Assembly (NCBI GenBank): GCA_964408955.1
Contig: CAYPBK010000057.1
Coordinates: forward strand, 1-11,424
Source of the DNA: JAAYKT01 sp964408955
GTDB taxonomy: Bacteria > Bacillota > Clostridia > Lutisporales > Lutisporaceae
Length of the DNA stretch: 11,424 bases
Direction: 5' to 3'
The notes under the pieces were generated by a model. That model had not been told where the DNA came from. It saw only the letters and a program-made list of their open reading frames with translations, and did not search any database. A program made the translations under genes and the position numbers. The stretch's first letter is position 1; the number at the start of each line of letters is the position of its first letter. Shown piece after piece: positions 7,478 to 11,424 of the stretch.

Positions 7478-7545
7478 TTGGAACTCCGCAATCGTATCAA
7501 ATATAATAAGCAATACCGAAACTATGGTTACATCTGAACAGTAAC
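7478..7545 (+). repeat. Dispersed ~60-bp intergenic repeat, copy 2
   Basis: This is the same-orientation relative of 4067-4126, sharing aatcgtNNcaaatataa (17 of 19 fixed positions) and tctgaaNagtaa. It has about 8 extra bases between these blocks. A T5GAC-ttc-GTCA5 hairpin adjoins it immediately downstream. Confidence 0.6.
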
Positions 7546-7564
7546 TTTTTGACTTCGTCAAAAA
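7546..7564. repeat. Symmetrical A/T-ended hairpin
   Basis: The stem tttttgac / gtcaaaaa (8 bp) closes a ttc loop, directly after dispersed-repeat copy 2. Neither strand has a T tract after the stem, so termination is uncertain. It may be part of the dispersed element. Confidence 0.5.
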
Positions 7565-7605
7565 TGTACATGGCAGATTATATCATGCAATTTCTTTGAA
7601 ATTCA

Positions 7606-7614
7606 TGCTATAAT
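7606..7614 (+). promoter_or_regulatory. Possible extended -10 promoter for the PP-loop gene and murI
   Basis: TGCTATAAT is a perfect extended -10 (TGnTATAAT). The -35 region, 17 bp upstream, is poor, which is usual for extended -10 promoters. It would give a leader of about 160 nt before the TTG at 7781. I recognise no riboswitch in that leader, and from 7615 to 7763 I see nothing else. Confidence 0.35.
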
Positions 7615-7780
7615 AAAAAACAGTAAATAAAAACTGAGTGTTTGTTGGGCTTATAAAGCCAAGAATAAATGCATATTATTAATAGCATAAGCTTTTAATA
7701 TGAATATGTAACTTAATCATTTGAAATACAGACAATATTAATAGAGTTAAGGTTTTAGCAGTTGAAAGGAATTGATATAC

Positions 7781-8776
7781 TTGACAAAAGCGTTGGCATT
7801 AACCTCAGGAGGGTTGGACAGCATACTGGCGGCAAAGCTTGTAGCTGACCAAGGTATTGAGGTGACGGGCATATGTTTTGTTTCCGCATTCTTTGATAGT
7901 AAAAATGCTGAGAAAATGGCTGAACAGATAAACATTCCCCTAATAATAATTGATTTTACGAAAGAGCATTTGAGAATGACAAAAAGTCCAAAGCATGGGT
8001 ACGGCAAAAATATGAATCCTTGCATAGACTGTCATGCCATGATGTTAAACTATGCGGGAAAATATATGGAGGAGCATGGTTATGATTTTCTGATTACGGG
8101 AGAGGTTTTAAATCAAAGACCCATGTCTCAAAATATTAAATCCCTGGAAATAGTAAAAAAGGAATCCGGCTATGAAAACAAAATCTTAAGACCTTTAAGT
8201 GCGCTTAAGCTGCCTCCCACTCAAATGGAGCAAGACGGACTGGTTGACCGAAGCAGGCTCCTTGGTTTTTCCGGTAAAACCCGTAAACCTCAAATGGAAT
8301 TGGCAAAGGAAATGGGGATTATCGATTATCCTTCTCCGGCGGGAGGCTGCCATTTAACGGAGCCTAATTTTGGCAATAGATTAAAGGATTTATATAAATA
8401 TAATAAAGAAAAAGCAGCTGTGGAGGATGTTAAACTCCTAAATCTGGGCAGGCATTTCAGAATCTCAGAAAATGCAAAAGCTATTAGTACGAGAACAGAG
8501 GAGGAATATAAGCTTTTAAAGGAGCTTTTGACAAAGGATATGTGGGTATTTAATACCTCTGAGCATAAAGGCTCCACTGTTATTTTAAAAACCAATTCGG
8601 ACATAAAGCCATCTGAAAATGAAATTAATTTAACTGCCGCAATCACTGCCAGATACAGCAAAGGCAAGGATGAGGATGAGGTAGAGGTAAAATACAGAAA
8701 ATTAAGCGGGAATACAACTTTTTATATAAAAACAAAACCGGCAATGGATGAATTATTAAAAGAATATATGCTGTAA
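7781..8776 (+). CDS. PP-loop ATPase, probable tRNA thiolation-type enzyme
   Basis: This is a PP-loop ATP-pyrophosphatase-fold protein of 331 residues, often annotated as a thiouridylase/ThiI-like or MnmA-like protein; the true substrate is uncertain. The N-terminus carries the ATP-binding loop SGGLDS (9-14). NPCIDCHAMML (79-89) supplies Cys81 and Cys84, GEVLNQRPMSQ lies at 107-117, and SPAGGCHLTEPNFGNRLKDL (185-204) supplies Cys190. A CxxC plus a distal Cys recalls Fe-S-dependent or persulfide tRNA thiolases. The C-terminal part (about 218-331) resembles an RNA-binding appendage, which is inference. I chose TTG at 7781 because gaaagga at 7764-7770 is 10 nt upstream. The in-frame TTG at 7772 is only 1 nt from that SD. 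murI follows after 20 bp, so the two are probably cotranscribed. Confidence 0.8.
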   Translation: MTKALALTSGGLDSILAAKLVADQGIEVTGICFVSAFFDSKNAEKMAEQINIPLIIIDFTKEHLRMTKSPKHGYGKNMNPCIDCHAMMLNYAGKYMEEHGYDFLITGEVLNQRPMSQNIKSLEIVKKESGYENKILRPLSALKLPPTQMEQDGLVDRSRLLGFSGKTRKPQMELAKEMGIIDYPSPAGGCHLTEPNFGNRLKDLYKYNKEKAAVEDVKLLNLGRHFRISENAKAISTRTEEEYKLLKELLTKDMWVFNTSEHKGSTVILKTNSDIKPSENEINLTAAITARYSKGKDEDEVEVKYRKLSGNTTFYIKTKPAMDELLKEYML

Positions 8777-8796
8777 AAGTATAATGGGGGTAGGAA

Positions 8797-9603
8797 ATGG
8801 ATAGCAGACCTATAGGTGTATTTGACTCTGGTATAGGAGGCTTGACCGTAGTAAAGGAGATAATGGAAATGCTGCCGGAGGAGGACATAATATATTTTGG
8901 AGATACGGCAAGGGTACCCTACGGTACGAAATCAAAAGAAACGGTAATTAAATATTCCTTTCAATGTGTACGCTTTTTACTTGAAAAAAATATAAAAGCT
9001 ATAGTAGTTGCCTGTAATACAGCAAGTGCATCAAGTCTTGACATTCTACAACAAAGCTTTGATTTCCCCATTGTCGGTGTTGTGGAGCCTGGGGCGGTTA
9101 CGGCATGCAAGGTGACTAAAAGTGGGGAAATAGGAATAATCGGAACGGAGGGAACCATATCCAGCGGTGCCTATGAAAAGGCTATAATCAACATTAACAA
9201 AAATATAAAAATGACATTAAAGGCATGTCCTTTGTTTGTGCCTTTGGCGGAGGAAGGCTGGCAGGATACGGATGTCGCTTATTTAACTGCCCAAAGCTAT
9301 TTAAGCAATTTTACAAACAGTAATATAGATGCCTTGATAATGGCTTGTACCCATTATCCTCTATTGGAAAAAACAATAGGAAAGATACTGGGAGATAAAA
9401 TCAAATTAGTAAACCCTGCTTATGAGACTTCAAAGGTGTTGGAATACATGATAAACTCAAACGGATTGAAAAACGGAAAGCCTCATAAAGGAGAGCATAA
9501 GTATTTTGTTAGCGATAATCCTGTAAAGTTTAAAAAGATGGGAGAAAATTTTTTGGCTAATCCCGTAGGATGGGTGGAGAAAGTAGATATTGAAGAATAT
9601 TAG
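8797..9603 (+). CDS. murI: Glutamate racemase
   Basis: This enzyme converts L-glutamate to D-glutamate for peptidoglycan, in the cytoplasm and without a cofactor. The 268-residue product matches the family's usual length. The substrate-binding start IGVFDSGIGGLTV (6-18) includes Asp10 and Ser11. VACNTASA (71-78) supplies catalytic Cys73 and MACTHYPLL (182-190) supplies Cys184. FGDTARVPYGTKS (34-46) is the conserved loop. The ATG at 8797 follows a G-rich SD (gggggtagga, 8785-8794). It sits 20 bp after the PP-loop gene and is convergent with the sigma-54 regulator, with 51 bp between stop codons. No terminator is evident there. Confidence 0.96.
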   Translation: MDSRPIGVFDSGIGGLTVVKEIMEMLPEEDIIYFGDTARVPYGTKSKETVIKYSFQCVRFLLEKNIKAIVVACNTASASSLDILQQSFDFPIVGVVEPGAVTACKVTKSGEIGIIGTEGTISSGAYEKAIININKNIKMTLKACPLFVPLAEEGWQDTDVAYLTAQSYLSNFTNSNIDALIMACTHYPLLEKTIGKILGDKIKLVNPAYETSKVLEYMINSNGLKNGKPHKGEHKYFVSDNPVKFKKMGENFLANPVGWVEKVDIEEY

Positions 9604-9654
9604 ATTATTCAATGTGTGAACTATAACCATAAAAGGATGTGCCAATATTTCGGC

Positions 9655-11061
9655 TTATATACGGATTTGAAATTTACCGATTTTGTACTGCAAGGTTTGC
9701 CGCGGGATTTCCAATAATTCTGCGGCTTTTGTTATATTGCCTTTTGTTTGGCCGAGAGCTTTTACAATCATTATGCTTTCAACCTTATCCATTGTTTCTG
9801 TGAGGGGTTTAATTTTTACCCCGGCAGCTTTTGATTTGCTTTTTTTATAGGTTTCTTGTAGATAATAAGGCAAGGATCTGGGAGTTATTTCTTTGCCCTC
9901 CGCAATGTTCATGGAGCCTTCAATGGCATGCTCAAGCTCCCTGACATTGCCGGGCCAGGTATAGGACATAAAAAAGCTTTCTACACTTTCAGCAATTCCT
10001 ATAATATTTTTCTTAAGTATTCTGTTGTACTTTTCCATGAAGTATTTGCATAATAGGGGGATATCTCCGTATCTTTCTTTTAAAGGCGGCATGCGTAAAG
10101 ATATTACACTGAGCCTATAAAAAAGATCATCTCTAATTGTTTTTTCTATCAGTGCATCCCGTGGGTCCGTGCTGATGGCAGTCATTATTCTTAAATCCAC
10201 ATAGGTGACTTTTGAATCTCCTACTCTCCTCACTATGTTATCCTGAATAACCCGGAGAAGCTTAGCCTGCAAATTAGGAGACATGGAGTTTATTTCATCG
10301 AGGAATAATGTGCCTCCGTCAGCTAATTCAAATAGCCCCGGTCGGTTTTCCGCACCGGTAAAGCTGCCTTTCACCGTACCAAACAGTATGCTTTCAAGCA
10401 ATGTATCGGGAATAGCCGCACAGTTTTGGGCGATAAAAGGTTTGTCCTTTCTTGGGCTTGCATTATGTATGGCATGAATCAAAAGCTCTTTGCCTGTGCC
10501 GGTTTCACCATAGACCATTACGGGAGACGGGGAATGTGATACGCTTAGCGCATCCTTTTTAAGCTTCAATATTATATCCGTGGTGCCTATGATATCAGCA
10601 AAGTTGTAAATTGCCTGACTTCGTTCTTTTTTTTGCTTCTTTACCTTCTCATCAAATAAAAGCTCCGCCTGCAAATCAACAACCTTTTGTGTGAGCTTTT
10701 TTACCTCTGTTATATCCTTGGAAATCTCCACAGCTCCTGTGATTCTTTTATTTGAAATGATAGGTATGGTTGTGTTTATGGTGGTGATTACTTTGCCTTT
10801 ATAATTGCGGAAGGATTGCTCATAATTTAAAATGGGAATACCGTTTTTGATGACTCTGAGAATTGTGCTGGTTGCGGGAGTTAAGGAGGGGTATATTTCC
10901 AATATGTGCCGTCCTATGGCTTCATCGGGATTAATATTATCAAGCTGTGCGGCAAATTTATTATAATAAATAATTTTGCCTGTATTGTCTACTATATGTA
11001 TTCCATCCTCTATGTGGTCAAGTATTTCAGCAATGTTTTCTTTAAATAAGGAATCAATCAT
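9655..11061 (-). CDS. RocR-like sigma-54-dependent transcriptional activator (PAS / AAA+ / Fis)
   Basis: This is an enhancer-binding protein that would activate RNA polymerase carrying sigma-54. Its 468 residues comprise a PAS sensor domain (about 8-120), a short coiled coil (120-148), an AAA+ domain (about 155-400) and a C-terminal Fis-type helix-turn-helix (about 425-464, NITKAAELLEIPRQTLQYKI). The AAA+ part shows Walker A GETGTGKE (185-192), the sigma-54 contact loop GSFTGA (232-237, where GAFTGA is usual) and Walker B GTLFLDEI (250-257). There is no receiver domain, so control is by ligand or PAS signal rather than phosphorylation. The PAS block EQSFRNYKGKVITTINTT and the segment ESILFGT closely resemble RocR of Bacillus, an activator of arginine catabolism; the ligand and targets here are unknown. 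The ATG at 11061 has SD aggggggtg at 11069-11077. No catabolic gene lies beside it in the window. Confidence 0.9.
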   Translation of the reverse strand: MIDSLFKENIAEILDHIEDGIHIVDNTGKIIYYNKFAAQLDNINPDEAIGRHILEIYPSLTPATSTILRVIKNGIPILNYEQSFRNYKGKVITTINTTIPIISNKRITGAVEISKDITEVKKLTQKVVDLQAELLFDEKVKKQKKERSQAIYNFADIIGTTDIILKLKKDALSVSHSPSPVMVYGETGTGKELLIHAIHNASPRKDKPFIAQNCAAIPDTLLESILFGTVKGSFTGAENRPGLFELADGGTLFLDEINSMSPNLQAKLLRVIQDNIVRRVGDSKVTYVDLRIMTAISTDPRDALIEKTIRDDLFYRLSVISLRMPPLKERYGDIPLLCKYFMEKYNRILKKNIIGIAESVESFFMSYTWPGNVRELEHAIEGSMNIAEGKEITPRSLPYYLQETYKKSKSKAAGVKIKPLTETMDKVESIMIVKALGQTKGNITKAAELLEIPRQTLQYKIGKFQIRI

Positions 11062-11102
11062 TCCCTGGCACCCCCCTACGCCAATTATTCGGCACTAGCT
11101 AT

Positions 11103-11131
11103 ATTATAGCACTGGAATAAATTATTAGCAA
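11103..11131 (-). promoter_or_regulatory. Sigma-A-type promoter for the sigma-54 regulator
   Basis: On the minus strand TTGCTA (11131-11126), a 17-bp spacer and TATAAT (11108-11103) form a good housekeeping promoter. A TG one base upstream makes an extended -10. Transcription would begin near 11096, giving a leader of about 35 nt. A palindrome (gctata-t-tatagc, 11098-11110) covers the -10 and could be an operator. Confidence 0.6.
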
Positions 11132-11140
11132 ATAAAAGTT

Positions 11141-11244
11141 TCTGTCACTAGACGCTGGTCGCTGGATAACTGTCTCTAGTCTCTAGACGCTGGATAACTG
11201 CTTCTAGCTCCTTGCCTCTAGCCTTTAGGCTTTGTATCAAGAGC
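11141..11244 (-). repeat. Heptanucleotide repeat array with conserved lead-in, right inverted copy
   Basis: Twelve 7-bp units (11141-11224) plus a lead-in (11225-11244) repeat the left array in inverted orientation. Read on the minus strand from 11244, the lead-in and first heptads match 21-84 at 53 of 57 positions, with one heptad missing. Farther in, the two arrays differ in unit order. This copy shows a 28-bp higher-order step: cagttatccagcg occurs twice, four heptads apart. It lies just upstream of the regulator promoter. Confidence 0.9.
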
Positions 11245-11424
11245 GTAGAGATTTGTACGGATATTATCAAAGAAGCATTGTGAAGAAACCGTTAAGCATC
11301 TTAACGAAATGAAGGAAAAGCGAAATCACTACAGGTATAGAAACTGCTATAATTAAGCCCCTTGGATTTAACGAAGAACTTTTGATTTCGCCCGGAATGA
11401 GTTTAGAAGCATAGGTTTTGTAAC
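11245..11424. other. Right-edge region without a recognised gene
   Basis: A minus-strand frame is open from the window edge to a TGA at 11269-11267 (51 codons). It reads like a hydrophobic segment near PRGLIIAVSIPVVISLFLHFV, but I recognise no family, it has no visible start, and it could be chance. A perfect 7-bp hairpin (cgttaag-cat-cttaacg) lies at 11290-11306. A 9-bp inverted pair gcgaaatca / tgatttcgc lies at 11320-11328 and 11383-11391. Confidence 0.3.

Noticed and set aside
7772..7780. PP-loop gene start at TTG 7772
   Set aside because: The only SD ends 1 nt before this codon, which is too close. TTG 7781 is well placed.
8326..8667. Minus-strand 113-codon open frame
   Set aside because: It is antisense to the PP-loop gene, has no family resemblance and no ribosome binding site.
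11066..11080. TGGCAC as the -24 of a sigma-54 promoter
   Set aside because: No GC dinucleotide lies at the -12 position, and no gene follows in that direction.

Overview
The window looks like chromosomal DNA of an anaerobic, endospore-forming, low-GC Firmicute of the Clostridia. This is inferred from an A+T-rich sequence, strong AGGAGG-type ribosome binding sites, frequent TTG starts, and a run of spore-specific genes. I do not assign a genus.

Layout. Positions 1-193 hold no gene but carry a 19-unit array of 7-bp repeats. Next comes a canonical tricistronic spore germinant-receptor operon, gerA(A)-gerA(B)-gerA(C) (194-3997), whose genes overlap by 14 and 4 bp. A 196-bp gap with degenerate heptads and one copy of a dispersed ~60-bp repeat precedes spoIIR (4194-4850), the forespore signal that triggers pro-sigma-E processing. 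A perfect 20-bp inverted repeat follows spoIIR and contains the ribosome binding site and most of the TTG start codon of sleB (4914-5624), the cortex-lytic enzyme. sleB is followed 11 bp later by its partner ypeB (5636-7021). A short gene at 7161-7334 encodes an SspF-like small acid-soluble spore protein. The gap 7335-7780 holds no gene, but has three hairpins or palindromes, the second dispersed-repeat copy and a possible promoter. Then come a probable thiouridylase-like PP-loop enzyme (7781-8776) and murI, glutamate racemase (8797-9603), as a likely two-gene operon. Convergent to these is a RocR-like PAS/AAA+/Fis sigma-54 activator (11061-9655, minus strand). The right end repeats the heptad array in inverted orientation, and the last ~180 bp hold no gene I recognise.

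How the genes fit together. The left three quarters form a sporulation/germination block. GerABC senses germinants, SleB/YpeB degrades cortex after germination starts, SspF coats spore DNA, and SpoIIR couples forespore and mother-cell programmes. murI supplies D-glutamate for peptidoglycan. The PP-loop enzyme and the sigma-54 regulator have no obvious link to spores, and no sigma-54 promoter was seen in the window.

The coding content is conventional and I found no new multi-gene system. The unexplained signals are non-coding: inverted heptad-repeat elements bracketing the ~11-kb block, a direct-repeat pair of a second dispersed element, and the hairpin that buries the sleB translation start.
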